From: an uncultured Alphaproteobacteria bacterium
Lineage (GTDB): Bacteria > Pseudomonadota > Alphaproteobacteria > Rhizobiales > Aestuariivirgaceae
Assembly (NCBI GenBank): GCA_937873445.1
Contig: CALMWF010000046.1
Span: forward strand, 1-64,000
Direction: 5' to 3'
Length of the DNA: 64,000 bases
Shown: piece after piece, positions 17,809 through 26,840 of the stretch
How the letters are laid out: every line of letters begins with the position of its first letter
Position numbering within the stretch: position 1 is the first letter of the stretch
Program-made: the position numbers and the translations under genes
The notes under the pieces: model-generated
The model's input: the letters and a program-made list of their open reading frames with translations, nothing else
What the model was told of the DNA's origin: nothing
Databases searched by the model: none

Positions 17809-18159
17809 TCAGTTGCCCATCATCTCGTCGCCGCTGCGCAGCTTGGTCTTGGGGGCGGGGCGCTTGTCGCTGGTAAAGGTGATGCCCAGCAGGTCTTCGC
17901 GCCGCCACACCACCCTGGCGTCACGCACCATGTCTTCGTTGATGAACAGCAGCGAAAACTCTCCCGGCACCGCCGCAGTGTCCTTGCACACCAGGCGTGC
18001 TCCGGTTTCCGACATGTCGCGGATCACGCAGTCAACAATGCCCCAGCCATTGCGATAGAGGATCTTCGCCCCCTTGAGGGTGCGAAGCCGGGGCGAACGG
18101 CGCTTGTTGTCCTCGGACACGGAGTGAATCGCCTGTGTAACGGCCTGAAAAAAATCCAC
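17809..18159 (-). CDS. PilZ domain protein
   Basis: 116-residue protein with one PilZ domain. The two c-di-GMP-binding motifs are visible: KRRSPR (RxxxR form) near residue 20 and DMSETGARL (D/NxSxxG) near residue 48. Such single-domain proteins relay c-di-GMP levels to motility or envelope targets. It is convergent with the TfoX gene and lies downstream of rhlE on the same strand, with a 92-base gap that holds a small 7-bp inverted repeat (18179-18195) without a T-run. Confidence 0.88.
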   Translation of the reverse strand: MDFFQAVTQAIHSVSEDNKRRSPRLRTLKGAKILYRNGWGIVDCVIRDMSETGARLVCKDTAAVPGEFSLLFINEDMVRDARVVWRREDLLGITFTSDKRPAPKTKLRSGDEMMGN

Positions 18160-18251
18160 AAATTCATTTCATGTTTTTTGCATTGCGTCAATGCAGGCCG
18201 CGTGCGGGTCCGGCAATTGCCGCACCAGCGTAAAGCACCCGTTAGCGGCGT

Positions 18252-19721
18252 TCAGCGCTTGCTGAGGAAGGCGGGCATGTTGCCGGCGTGGAAACCCTTG
18301 TGGTCCGGCCCATCGTCATCATGCTGGTCGCGGCGGCGCGGGCCCCTGTTGTCCCTGGGCTGCTGCGCCTTGCCCTCCGGCCTGGGCCCCCGGGAAGCCG
18401 CCTCGCGCTTCGGTTCATGGGCCGGCTTTTCTGCTTTGGGCGCATGACGCGGCCCCTCGGCCTTCGCCTCGGGCTGCGCTGTCTCGGCCCTGGGTGCGCG
18501 CGGCTCGCGCCGGTCCGGCTTGCGGTCCTGGCGCGCGCCACCCCGGCTGCGGCCATGGGAACGCGGCGCCTCCGCCTCGGCGGCCTCATCAATGGTGATG
18601 CCCGGATCAAACCATTCGATGTCCTTCTTGATCAGCGTCTCGATGGCCTTGAGGTATTTCGTCTCCTCCTTCGTCACCATGGTGAAGGAGTGGCCCTCGC
18701 GCCCGGCCCGCCCGGTGCGGCCAATGCGGTGCACATAATCCTCGGCGTGAATGGGCACATCGAAATTGAACACATGGCTGACCTCGGGAATGTCAAGCCC
18801 GCGCGCCGCCACATCCGAGGCGATGAGATAGGTGATCTCGTTGTTGCGGAAGGCCGCCAGCATCTTCATGCGGGCCGACTGGTCCATGTCGCCATGCAGC
18901 GCCCCGGCATTGAAGCCATGGCGTTTCAGCGACTTCTCCAGCAGCGCCACCGTGGTCTTGCGGTTGGCAAAGACAATGGCGTTCTTGACATTGCTCTGGG
19001 TGCGCAGAAGCTGGCGCAGCGCCTCGCGCTTGGCCTTGGGGTCATGCGGCACCTTGACCACGCGCTGCTCGATGGTGGCGGCGGTGGTGGCCTGGGCCGC
19101 CACCTGCACCTGCACCGGATTGTGCAGGAACTGGGCGGTGATGCGCTGGATCTCCGGCGGCATGGTGGCCGAGAAGAACAGCGTCTGGCGGGTGAAGGGC
19201 AAAAGCTTGCAGATGCGCTCGATGTCGGGAATGAAGCCCATGTCGAGCATCCGGTCAGCCTCGTCGATGACCAGCATCTCGATGCCGGTCATCAGCAGCC
19301 GGCCGCGCTCGAAATGGTCGAGCAGGCGGCCCGGCGTGGCAATCACCACATCGGCACCGCGGTCGATCTTGGCGGCCTGCGGATCAAACGACACGCCGCC
19401 GATGAGCAGGGCCACGGTAAGCTTGTGGTTCTTGCCCAGCGTCTCGAAGGCTTCGGCCACCTGGGCCGCGAGTTCCCGGGTCGGTTCCAGAATGAGGGTG
19501 CGCGGCATGCGGGCGCGGGCCCGGCCCTTTTCCAGCATCGACAGCATGGGCAGCACGAAGGCCGCCGTCTTGCCGGAGCCGGTCTGGGCGAGGCCCAGCA
19601 CATCCTGGCGCTGGAGCGCGTGCGGAATCGCCTGCAGTTGAATGGGGGTGGGCGTGGTGTATCCGGCGGCGGTCACCGCCGCGAGGACCTTGGGGCTCAA
19701 ACCGAGCGCGTCGAAATTCAT
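18252..19721 (-). CDS. rhlE: DEAD-box RNA helicase, RhlE type
   Basis: 489 residues. The Q motif (TTPTPIQ) lies near residue 22, Walker A is AQTGSGKT at 45-52, the DEAD motif is VIDEADRMLDMGF, SAT is FFSATMP and motif VI is HRIGRTGRAG. The C-terminal tail of about 110 residues is rich in arginine, lysine, proline and glutamate, as in RhlE proteins that act in rRNA maturation, mRNA decay and cold adaptation. The open frame extends 37 codons further, but the conserved MNFDALGLSP start is at 19721. Confidence 0.93.
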   Translation of the reverse strand: MNFDALGLSPKVLAAVTAAGYTTPTPIQLQAIPHALQRQDVLGLAQTGSGKTAAFVLPMLSMLEKGRARARMPRTLILEPTRELAAQVAEAFETLGKNHKLTVALLIGGVSFDPQAAKIDRGADVVIATPGRLLDHFERGRLLMTGIEMLVIDEADRMLDMGFIPDIERICKLLPFTRQTLFFSATMPPEIQRITAQFLHNPVQVQVAAQATTAATIEQRVVKVPHDPKAKREALRQLLRTQSNVKNAIVFANRKTTVALLEKSLKRHGFNAGALHGDMDQSARMKMLAAFRNNEITYLIASDVAARGLDIPEVSHVFNFDVPIHAEDYVHRIGRTGRAGREGHSFTMVTKEETKYLKAIETLIKKDIEWFDPGITIDEAAEAEAPRSHGRSRGGARQDRKPDRREPRAPRAETAQPEAKAEGPRHAPKAEKPAHEPKREAASRGPRPEGKAQQPRDNRGPRRRDQHDDDGPDHKGFHAGNMPAFLSKR

Positions 19722-19980
19722 GTGGTCAGGAATAACCGTTCTGGCGAGGAGATGGTGGGCGCCCGCGCGGATTCGCCAATGGCCGGGCCGGGGCGCATAT
19801 TCGTCCCGCACATAGGGATTTTGCTCACCCAAGTCAATAAATCCGCAGGGAGGATGGTAACCACTGCCCTTTTGTCATGAGCCGTCGAAACTGTGCATGA
19901 CGGGCTTCGCCGCCACCGGCCTGGCCCTATGCTTGGCTGTCGGCCTGGAGTCGACAGTCATTTACGTACGGGGGACCATC

Positions 19981-20667
19981 ATGAAAAAATTGGCAGCAGA
20001 ATTTATTGGCACTTTCTGGCTGGTGCTGGGCGGTTGCGGCAGCGCCGTGCTGGCGGCGGGCGTGCCCGATGTCGGCATCGGCTTTCTCGGCGTGTCGCTG
20101 GCCTTCGGCCTCACCGTGCTGACCATGGCCTATGCCGTGGGCGGCATTTCCGGCGGCCACTTCAATCCGGCGGTGTCGGTGGGCCTGGCCACGGCGGGGC
20201 GCTTCTCCTGGGGCCAGGTCGGCCCCTACATCGTGGCCCAGCTGGCGGGTGGCATCGTCGGCGCGCTGGTGCTTTATCTCATCGCCAGCGGCAAGGCGGA
20301 TTTCACCACCGCCGCGGGTTTTGCCTCCAACGGCTATGGTGAACACTCGCCGGGCGGCTATTCAATGTTTGCCGCCCTCATCACCGAGGTGGTGCTGACG
20401 GCCCTGTTCATCCTCATCATCCTGCGGGTGACGGGGCGCAGTGTTCCGGCGGGCTTTGCGCCCATCGCCATTGGTCTGGCGCTGACCCTCATTCACCTCA
20501 TCTCCATCCCGGTCACCAACACCTCGGTCAATCCGGCCCGCTCCACCGCCGTGGCCCTGTTTCAGGGTGGCTGGGCGCTCCAGCAGCTTTGGCTGTTCTG
20601 GCTTGCGCCCATCGTCGGCGGTGTGCTGGGCGGGGTGATCCACAACGCCCTGCTCTCGGACGATTGA
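19981..20667 (+). CDS. aqpZ: Aquaporin Z
   Basis: 228-residue inner-membrane water channel with six transmembrane segments. The two NPA boxes are at residues 62-64 ([10 protein letters not shown]) and 184-186 (TSVNPARS). The narrow selectivity filter can be read as F42, H172, T181 and R187, the water-selective AqpZ set and not the glycerol type. The start is the ATG at 19981, after GGGGACCATC; an upstream frame from 19897 is not supported. A strong terminator follows the gene. Confidence 0.96.
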   Translation: MKKLAAEFIGTFWLVLGGCGSAVLAAGVPDVGIGFLGVSLAFGLTVLTMAYAVGGISGGHFNPAVSVGLATAGRFSWGQVGPYIVAQLAGGIVGALVLYLIASGKADFTTAAGFASNGYGEHSPGGYSMFAALITEVVLTALFILIILRVTGRSVPAGFAPIAIGLALTLIHLISIPVTNTSVNPARSTAVALFQGGWALQQLWLFWLAPIVGGVLGGVIHNALLSDD

Positions 20668-20686
20668 TCCGTTGACGGACAAAATG

Positions 20687-20714
20687 CGGCGGGGTCAGTG
20701 CGCCCCGCCGTTTT
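20687..20714 (+). terminator. Intrinsic terminator of aqpZ
   Basis: A perfect 8-bp stem CGGCGGGG/CCCCGCCG (20687-20694 with 20703-20710), an 8-base loop and TTTT follow the aqpZ stop by 20 bases. Confidence 0.85.
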
Positions 20715-21089
20715 GCATCTGCACAGATGACTGGTGCGGCATGCACCCGAAATCGTGATTTGACCTCACCCGGTTCTGGCGGAATCATCAGCGTCGAACC
20801 TGCAAGCCGAGAGGTCTCGAAAACTGATGCCGCCGACCTGTTGCACACACATCCGGTGATCATCGCCTGCCTTGGCCCCGTGCCAGGCGGGATTTATCAG
20901 AAGTGAAGATGGGGAAACCCAGACCGGCCCCGCTCAGGCACGCCACCTGCGGGGCCACATTTTGTCCGTCCCCCCTGTGCGCTTTGTCCGGCTGAGGCCG
21001 TGGCACGCCGTTTTTGAACCATCATCGCAGCTGTGCATGACCGCGCGCCCGGCCTAGGAAAGAGCGCCGCACCCGGCTAACCTTCGCCC
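20715..21089. other. Intergenic stretch without a recognised gene
   Basis: 375 bases between the aqpZ terminator and the GNAT gene. I see no convincing reading frame, RNA gene or operator. Its codon-like statistics do not stand out in any frame. It may contain the promoter of the GNAT-flavoprotein pair, but no good -35/-10 pair is evident. Confidence 0.5.
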
Positions 21090-21650
21090 ATGAGCCTGCT
21101 TACCGTCATGCCCCCGGTGGAAACGCCGCATCTGCTGCTTCGCGAAATCACCGCCGGTGATGGCGATCACTTTGCCGCCTACATGCTGCAGCCGCGCTAT
21201 CAGCGCCATGTCAATCTGCGCCTGAAGGATGAGGTGGAGATTGATGATTTCGTGGCCCGGTCGCTGGCCCGCCAGGGCGATGACCGCCGCCGCATTTTCC
21301 ACCTTGCCGCCGAGGAACGCATGTCTGGCGACGTGGTGGGCGACGGTTTCCTGCTGCTCCAGCCAGATGGCGCGGTGGAAATGGGCTGGGGGGTGCATCC
21401 GGCCATGTGGGCCATGGGCCTGGGCACCGAAATCGGCCGGGCGCTGATGGGCATGGGCTTCGAGCGGCTGCAGGCGCGCACCATGTGGTGCAAGATCATG
21501 GTGGATAATAACGCCTCGCTGAAGCTGGCCCGGCGCATTGGGCTGCGCTTCGACCGTGCCCACAGCAATTATCCTCTTACCGGCGGCGGTTTCGGCACGG
21601 TGGAGATCTTCCGCCTGAACGCGGCGGACTACTTCGACCTTCCCTACTGA
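21090..21650 (+). CDS. GNAT family N-acetyltransferase
   Basis: 186 residues of the RimJ/RimL-like GNAT type. TPHLLLREITAGDGDHF is the usual N-terminal strand, GWGVHPAMWAMGLGTEIGRA contains the acetyl-CoA pyrophosphate loop in a degenerate form (Q/RxxGxG/A), and NNASLKLARRIGLRF is the typical late motif. Targets in this subgroup range from ribosomal protein N-termini to small molecules. Only 1 base separates it from the following flavoprotein, so the two are probably co-transcribed. Confidence 0.86.
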   Translation: MSLLTVMPPVETPHLLLREITAGDGDHFAAYMLQPRYQRHVNLRLKDEVEIDDFVARSLARQGDDRRRIFHLAAEERMSGDVVGDGFLLLQPDGAVEMGWGVHPAMWAMGLGTEIGRALMGMGFERLQARTMWCKIMVDNNASLKLARRIGLRFDRAHSNYPLTGGGFGTVEIFRLNAADYFDLPY

Positions 21651-21651
21651 C

Positions 21652-22776
21652 ATGACCGGCAGCGTGGCTGTTTATGGCGCGGGTCCGGCGGGCCTCATGG
21701 CGGCGGAGGTGCTGTCGGCGGCGGGGCTTCAGGTCCATTTGCATGACCACAAGCCCAGCCCGGCGCGCAAATTTCTGCTGGCCGGCCGGGGCGGGCTGAA
21801 CCTCACCCATTCCGAACCGCTGGAAACCCTGCTGGCGCGCTATGGCGAGGCGGAAGGCTTCCTCGCTCCCGCCATCCGCGCCTTCCCGCCGGACGGCCTG
21901 CGCGCCTGGGCGGCGGGTCTCGGCATCGACACCTTTGTCGGTTCCTCGGGCCGCATCTTTCCGGTCGGGCTGAAGGCCACCCCGCTGCTGCGCGCCTGGC
22001 TCAGGCGGCTGGCGGGGCAGGGGGTGGTGTTTCATCCGCGCTCCCCCTGGCCGGGCTTTGCGGCGTCCCCTGCCGTGCTCGCCTTCGGCGGAGCCAGCTG
22101 GCCGCATCTTGGCTCCGATGCCGGCTGGCTTCCGGCCTTCCGTGCTGAAGGCATTGCCGTCACACCCTTCCGCCCCGCCAATGGCCGCTTCCTTGTTCCG
22201 TGGACGGAGCATTTTGCCCGTCGCTGTGCCGGTGTGCCGCTGAAGAATGTGGCGCTGAGCCATGGCCCGCACAGGGTGCGGGGCGAGGTGATGATTTCCG
22301 CCGACGGCATTGAGGGCGGCGCCATCTATGCCCTGTCGCGCCATCTGCGCGATGACCCGGAAACACCGCTGATCCTTGACCTGAAGCCCGACCTCAGCGA
22401 GGCCGACGTGGCGGCACGCCTGACCCGCCCGCGCGGCAAACTTTCCACCAGCAATTACCTGCGCAAGGCGCTGGGCCTTTCGCCGGTGGCCGTGGCCCTG
22501 CTGCGCGAGGTGGGCAGGCCCCTGTCCGCCACCGCCATCAAGGCTGTTCCCATCACCATCACCGGACCCGCCGCCATCACCCGCGCCATCTCCTCGGCGG
22601 GCGGTGTGGCGTGGAGCGAGGTCGATGCGCAGTTCATGCTGCGGAAAAGGCCAGGCACCTTCATTGCCGGTGAAATGCTGGACTGGGAAGCGCCCACCGG
22701 CGGCTATCTGCTGCAGGCCGCCTTTGCCACCGGCCGTGCCGCCGCCCTGGGCCTGCTGGGCTTTCTGGCGCGCTGA
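21652..22776 (+). CDS. BaiN/HI0933-like flavoprotein (TIGR03862 type)
   Basis: 374-residue FAD-dependent oxidoreductase. The dinucleotide-binding loop is VYGAGPAGLMAAEVL at residues 6-20, followed by KFLLAGRGGLNLTHSE, the hallmark of the HI0933/BaiN family, and a C-terminal GYLLQAAFATGRAAA that closes the FAD site. The physiological reaction of this subgroup is unknown. It is adjacent to the GNAT gene and likely in the same transcript. Confidence 0.88.
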   Translation: MTGSVAVYGAGPAGLMAAEVLSAAGLQVHLHDHKPSPARKFLLAGRGGLNLTHSEPLETLLARYGEAEGFLAPAIRAFPPDGLRAWAAGLGIDTFVGSSGRIFPVGLKATPLLRAWLRRLAGQGVVFHPRSPWPGFAASPAVLAFGGASWPHLGSDAGWLPAFRAEGIAVTPFRPANGRFLVPWTEHFARRCAGVPLKNVALSHGPHRVRGEVMISADGIEGGAIYALSRHLRDDPETPLILDLKPDLSEADVAARLTRPRGKLSTSNYLRKALGLSPVAVALLREVGRPLSATAIKAVPITITGPAAITRAISSAGGVAWSEVDAQFMLRKRPGTFIAGEMLDWEAPTGGYLLQAAFATGRAAALGLLGFLAR

Positions 22777-22865
22777 CCACCGCGTCATGCAGTTGTATCA
22801 GCCATGATCTCGCCCCAATGATCGCCTGAAACAGGCGCTCCGGGACGGCCCCTCGGAGTTCCATG

Positions 22866-23363
22866 ATGCTGCGCCAGAGCGCGCTTGCCCTCGTTTCACT
22901 GGCTGCCGCCTTCAGCCTTGCCCGTGCCGATGTGCGCGGCCATTGCGAAGCCTATGCCACGGATTTTGCCGCCGCCTACGCCGCCGCCGGCGAGGTCCGC
23001 CAGCACAAATATGATATCGCCCTGGCCGGCTGCCTGGCTGATTATGATGGCGCATCAGTCGCGTCAGGCCCGCGCCCTGCCGGGACCAAAGGCGCCCCGG
23101 CGCCGGGCGCGGCCACCGCCAGGCCTGCCGCCGCCCCGGTGAAGCCTGCCGCCAGGGCTTCCGCATCAGAAAACAGCAACCCCGCACCAGCCAGACCCGC
23201 CGCCACCGGACCGGCGGTGCAGAACGGCCTCACCGTCGGCAGCGCGGAGTGGAAGGCCTATTGCGCCGCCAAATACACCTCCTTCAACCCGGCCAGGGGC
23301 ACCTACACCAGCATGACCGGCAAGGAACGCCCCTGTCTGGTCACGCGCTCGCGGATTTACTAA
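22866..23363 (+). CDS. Secreted BA14K-like protein
   Basis: About 165 residues. A signal peptide (hydrophobic residues 4-20, cleavage likely after SLARA) is followed by a short cysteine-containing helical region, an Ala/Pro-rich linker of about 60 residues and a C-terminal segment, WKAYCAAKYTSFNPARGTY ending with a second cysteine. That segment resembles the BA14K repeat of alphaproteobacterial periplasmic or surface proteins, described as lectin-like in Brucella. Four cysteines (about 28, 57, 134, 158) could form two disulfides. Two ATGs stand in tandem at 22863 and 22866; CGGAG is better spaced for the second. Confidence 0.72.
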   Translation: MLRQSALALVSLAAAFSLARADVRGHCEAYATDFAAAYAAAGEVRQHKYDIALAGCLADYDGASVASGPRPAGTKGAPAPGAATARPAAAPVKPAARASASENSNPAPARPAATGPAVQNGLTVGSAEWKAYCAAKYTSFNPARGTYTSMTGKERPCLVTRSRIY

Positions 23364-23490
23364 GAGGCCTGGTTAACGGACCCATTCATGTGGCGTTCAT
23401 TTCGCTTGTGCCAAGTGTGTTTCATCCCCTCCCGCCCGATGCTAGAATGAGCGCGGAAACGGGGGCCAACCAGTGGAGAGGAAGTTGATC

Positions 23491-23829
23491 ATGAACAGGT
23501 TTTTCAAATTGCTCGCGGTGGCCTCGGTTGCCAGCATGACGCTGGTCACCATTCAGGTGCCCGCCGCCGAAGCCCGGGGTGTGTCCTACTGCAAGAGCTA
23601 TGCCCGCAAGGAAGCCAACCGCCGCGCCGGTGCGCGTGATGTGGTGGGCGGTGCGGTTGGCGGCGCGGCGGCAGGTGCCCTCATCGGCGCCATCGTTGGC
23701 GGCCATCATGCTGTGGGCCGCGGCGCCCTCATCGGTGCCGGTGTCGGCGGCGTGTCGGGTGGTGTGGTCGGTTCCGACCGCTGGCACCGCATCTACAACG
23801 CTGCCTACGCGGACTGCCGCAGCTGGTAA
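23491..23829 (+). CDS. Secreted glycine-zipper protein
   Basis: 112 residues. A signal peptide covers about residues 1-28 (MNRFFKLLAV ... PAAEARG). The central part has two glycine-zipper runs, VVGGAVGGAAAGALIGAIVGG and ALIGAGVGGVSGGVVG, of the kind that pack in membranes; the ends carry one cysteine each (C34 and C109). Function is unknown; outer-membrane or periplasmic integrity roles are proposed for this family. A GTG at 23473 could start it, but GAGAGGAAG upstream of the ATG at 23491 is better. It has its own terminator. Confidence 0.78.
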   Translation: MNRFFKLLAVASVASMTLVTIQVPAAEARGVSYCKSYARKEANRRAGARDVVGGAVGGAAAGALIGAIVGGHHAVGRGALIGAGVGGVSGGVVGSDRWHRIYNAAYADCRSW

Positions 23830-23852
23830 TCATCAGCGCACGGATCAATCGC

Positions 23853-23884
23853 GGGCCGGGGTCGTTCCCCGGCCCTTTGCTTTG
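23853..23884 (+). terminator. Intrinsic terminator of the glycine-zipper gene
   Basis: A perfect 9-bp stem GGGCCGGGG/CCCCGGCCC (23853-23861 with 23867-23875) with a 5-base loop, followed by TTTGCTTTG. Confidence 0.75.
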
Positions 23885-23895
23885 CCACTGTCGCT

Positions 23896-24246
23896 TCAGC
23901 AGTCCATGGCCGAGCCGGCAAAGGCCTTCTTGCCGAAGTGATAGCCGAAGTCGCAGCTGTAGCTCTTGTCCGCGCCCATGATGCAGTGCAGGCCCTTGCC
24001 GTCCATCTTCTCCATGCCGCCGGTGCATTCCTCGCGGCGGGCCTTGCCCCTCATGCCGTTGTAGAGAAGTTTCGCCGCCTCGCCCTCGACGCTGAAACTC
24101 AGCACGCAGTCGGCCCCCCGGCCATCCTTGGCGCAGGTTTCGGCATCCAGATACACCGTGCCCTCCAGTTTGCTTTCCTGCGGGTCCTCGGCCAGCGCTG
24201 GCAGGCTCACGGCAGCAAGCACGGAAATGATCAACAATGGTCGCAT
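23896..24246 (-). CDS. Small secreted six-cysteine protein
   Basis: 116 residues with a clear signal peptide (MRPLLIISVLAAVSLPALA) and six cysteines in the mature part (about 38, 47, 74, 88, 98, 116), suggesting three disulfides in the periplasm. I recognise no family. GGAGGG lies 4 bases before the ATG at 24246, so the upstream start four codons earlier (24258) is rejected. It is convergent with the glycine-zipper gene and follows glnA on the same strand beyond the glnA terminator. Confidence 0.7.
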   Translation of the reverse strand: MRPLLIISVLAAVSLPALAEDPQESKLEGTVYLDAETCAKDGRGADCVLSFSVEGEAAKLLYNGMRGKARREECTGGMEKMDGKGLHCIMGADKSYSCDFGYHFGKKAFAGSAMDC

Positions 24247-24310
24247 GGCACCCTCCATTCCCTCCTCAGGTTAGATCAGCCGGAGAGAATCGCAACCGCT
24301 CCGGCATAAA

Positions 24311-24338
24311 CAAAACCCCGGCCTTTCAGCCGGGGTTT
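24311..24338 (-). terminator. Intrinsic terminator of glnA
   Basis: Read on the minus strand, AAACCCCGGC and GCCGGGGTTT form a perfect 10-bp stem with a 6-base loop, ending in TTTT-G. It lies just past the glnA stop codon and would end the glnB-glnA transcript. Confidence 0.85.
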
Positions 24339-24361
24339 CGCGTAAGTCGTGGTCGCAGCAC

Positions 24362-25780
24362 TTAGCAGCTGTAATACATGTCGAATTCCACCGGGTGCGG
24401 CGTCATCCGGTAGCGGTCCTGCTCCTCCTGCTTCAGTTCGAGATAGCTCTCGATCTGGTCCTTGGAGAAGACATTGCCCTTGGTGAGGAAGTCGTGGTCG
24501 GCCGACAGGCTGTCGATGGCTTCCTGCAGCGAGCCGCACACGGTCGGCACCTTGGCCAGTTCCGCCGGCGGCAGGTCATAGAGGTTTTTGTCCATGGCCG
24601 GGCCGGGGTGGATCTTGTTGGTGATGCCGTCGAGACCCGCCATGACAATGGCCGAGAAGCACAGATAGGGGTTGGCGGTCGGATCGGGGAAGCGCACTTC
24701 AACGCGCTTGGCCTTGGGATTGTTGGTGAAGGGAATGCGGCACGAGGCCGAACGGTTGCGGCTGGAATAGGCCAGCAGCACCGGCGCTTCATAGCCCGGC
24801 ACCAGACGCTTGTAGGAGTTGGTGGACGGGTTGGTGAAGGCGTTCAGCGCCTTGGCGTGCTTGATGACGCCGCCGATGAAGTAGAGGCACATTTCCGACA
24901 GGTCGGCATACTGGTTGCCGGCAAACTGCGGCTTGCCATCCTTCCAGATGGAGAAGTGGCAGTGCATGCCGGAACCGTTGTCGCCAAACACCGGCTTGGG
25001 CATGAAGGTGGCCGTCTTGCCATAGGCATGGGCCACATTGTGGATCACATACTTGTAGATCTGCATGTGGTCGGCGCACATGGTGAGCGGCTGGAAGCGG
25101 GTGCCAAGCTCATGCTGGGCGGAAGCCACCTCGTGGTGATGCTTCTCGACGACGAGGCCCATTTCACCCATCACCGACAGCATTTCCGAGCGCATGTCCT
25201 GGGCCGAGTCCATCGGGTTCACCGGGAAGTAGCCACCCTTGGTGCGCATGCGGTGGCCCATGTTGCCGGACTCATAGGCAGTGTCCGAATTGATCGGCAG
25301 TTCGGCCGAGTCGATCTTGAAGCCGGTGTTGTAGGGCGAGGTGGCGAAGCGCACGTCGTCGAAGATGAAGAATTCGGCTTCCGGACCGACGAAGATGGTG
25401 TCGCCCGCCTTGGCCGCCTTCACATAGGCTTCGGCGCGCTTGGCAATGCCGCGCGGATCGCGGCCATAGCCTTCGCCCGTGCCGGGATCGAGAATGTCGC
25501 AGAACACCGCCATGGTGCTCTGGGCATAGAAGGGGTCCATGTGCACCGAGGTTGCATCCGGCATCAGCACCATGTCGGACTCGTTGATGGCCTTCCAGCC
25601 GGAGATTGACGAGCCGTCAAACATCAGGCCCTCTTCCCAGGCGTCAGCACCCATCTGCGACACATCCATGGTCAGATGCTGCATCTTGCCGCGCGGATCG
25701 GTGAAGCGCAGATCGACGTATTTCACGTCCTTGTCCTTGAGCATCTTCAAGGCATTCTCGATTGCTTTGTCCTTTGCCAT
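24362..25780 (-). CDS. glnA: Glutamine synthetase, type I
   Basis: 472 residues. It makes glutamine from glutamate, ammonia and ATP. Signatures are FDGSSISGW (about residue 53), EAEFFIFDD, the ATP site [14 protein letters not shown], and [10 protein letters not shown]. The adenylylation tyrosine lies in [10 protein letters not shown] near residue 400, so activity should be controlled by GlnE. AGGGA precedes the ATG. It is the second gene of the glnB-glnA operon, 37 bases after glnB, and is followed by a terminator. Confidence 0.98.
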   Translation of the reverse strand: MAKDKAIENALKMLKDKDVKYVDLRFTDPRGKMQHLTMDVSQMGADAWEEGLMFDGSSISGWKAINESDMVLMPDATSVHMDPFYAQSTMAVFCDILDPGTGEGYGRDPRGIAKRAEAYVKAAKAGDTIFVGPEAEFFIFDDVRFATSPYNTGFKIDSAELPINSDTAYESGNMGHRMRTKGGYFPVNPMDSAQDMRSEMLSVMGEMGLVVEKHHHEVASAQHELGTRFQPLTMCADHMQIYKYVIHNVAHAYGKTATFMPKPVFGDNGSGMHCHFSIWKDGKPQFAGNQYADLSEMCLYFIGGVIKHAKALNAFTNPSTNSYKRLVPGYEAPVLLAYSSRNRSASCRIPFTNNPKAKRVEVRFPDPTANPYLCFSAIVMAGLDGITNKIHPGPAMDKNLYDLPPAELAKVPTVCGSLQEAIDSLSADHDFLTKGNVFSKDQIESYLELKQEEQDRYRMTPHPVEFDMYYSC

Positions 25781-25817
25781 GGTGTCCCTCTGTTTGGCTG
25801 GTGTTTGCGGTTATGGC

Positions 25818-26381
<564 letters not shown>

Positions 26382-26690
26382 CTAACGCTCTTCGGGTTTG
26401 CGCCCGCCAAGCCTTGCCACCAGCGCGGCATGGGCCGTCAGGTCTGCCGGGCGCAGCTTCGGCGCGGTCACGGCGGGATAATGGCCAAGGTCATTGCCGC
26501 CCTTCCAGTCCATGGCCGGGCGGATGGGGCGCCGCTCAAACCCGCCGCCGCAGTTCGGGCACACATTGCCCAGAACATGCTGTGCGCACGCCGCGCAATA
26601 GGTGCATTCAAACGAACAGATCATCGCGTCGGTGGCATGGGGCGGCAGCGCCTTGCCACAGTTTTCACACACCGGTCTCAGTTCAAGCAT
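26382..26690 (-). CDS. DUF1272 zinc-binding protein
   Basis: 102 residues. The first half holds eight cysteines in paired motifs (C8/C11, C25/C29, C32/C35, C44/C47), as in DUF1272, which suggests two zinc sites; RPVCENCGKALPP and CSFECTYCAACA are typical. The second half is unconserved and charged. The function is unknown. It is divergent from the phosphofructokinase gene. Confidence 0.88.
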   Translation of the reverse strand: MLELRPVCENCGKALPPHATDAMICSFECTYCAACAQHVLGNVCPNCGGGFERRPIRPAMDWKGGNDLGHYPAVTAPKLRPADLTAHAALVARLGGRKPEER

Positions 26691-26840
26691 GGCTCACTCC
26701 TGTTCCTGCACTGTGCATAAACTCTGTGGCGGGCGGCGCACGGTCCGGTCTGTAACCCGTGTTGCAGACCACCCCGCATCTTTTCCGCGTTGCGAAACAG
26801 TGCCAGAGTCCGCGCCAGCAGAATCGCGAAGGAGACTTCC

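Noticed and set aside
18179-18195. Hairpin TGCATTG-cgt-CAATGCA as a terminator of rhlE
   Set aside because: On the minus strand the stem is followed by A residues, not T residues, and it is only 7 bp.
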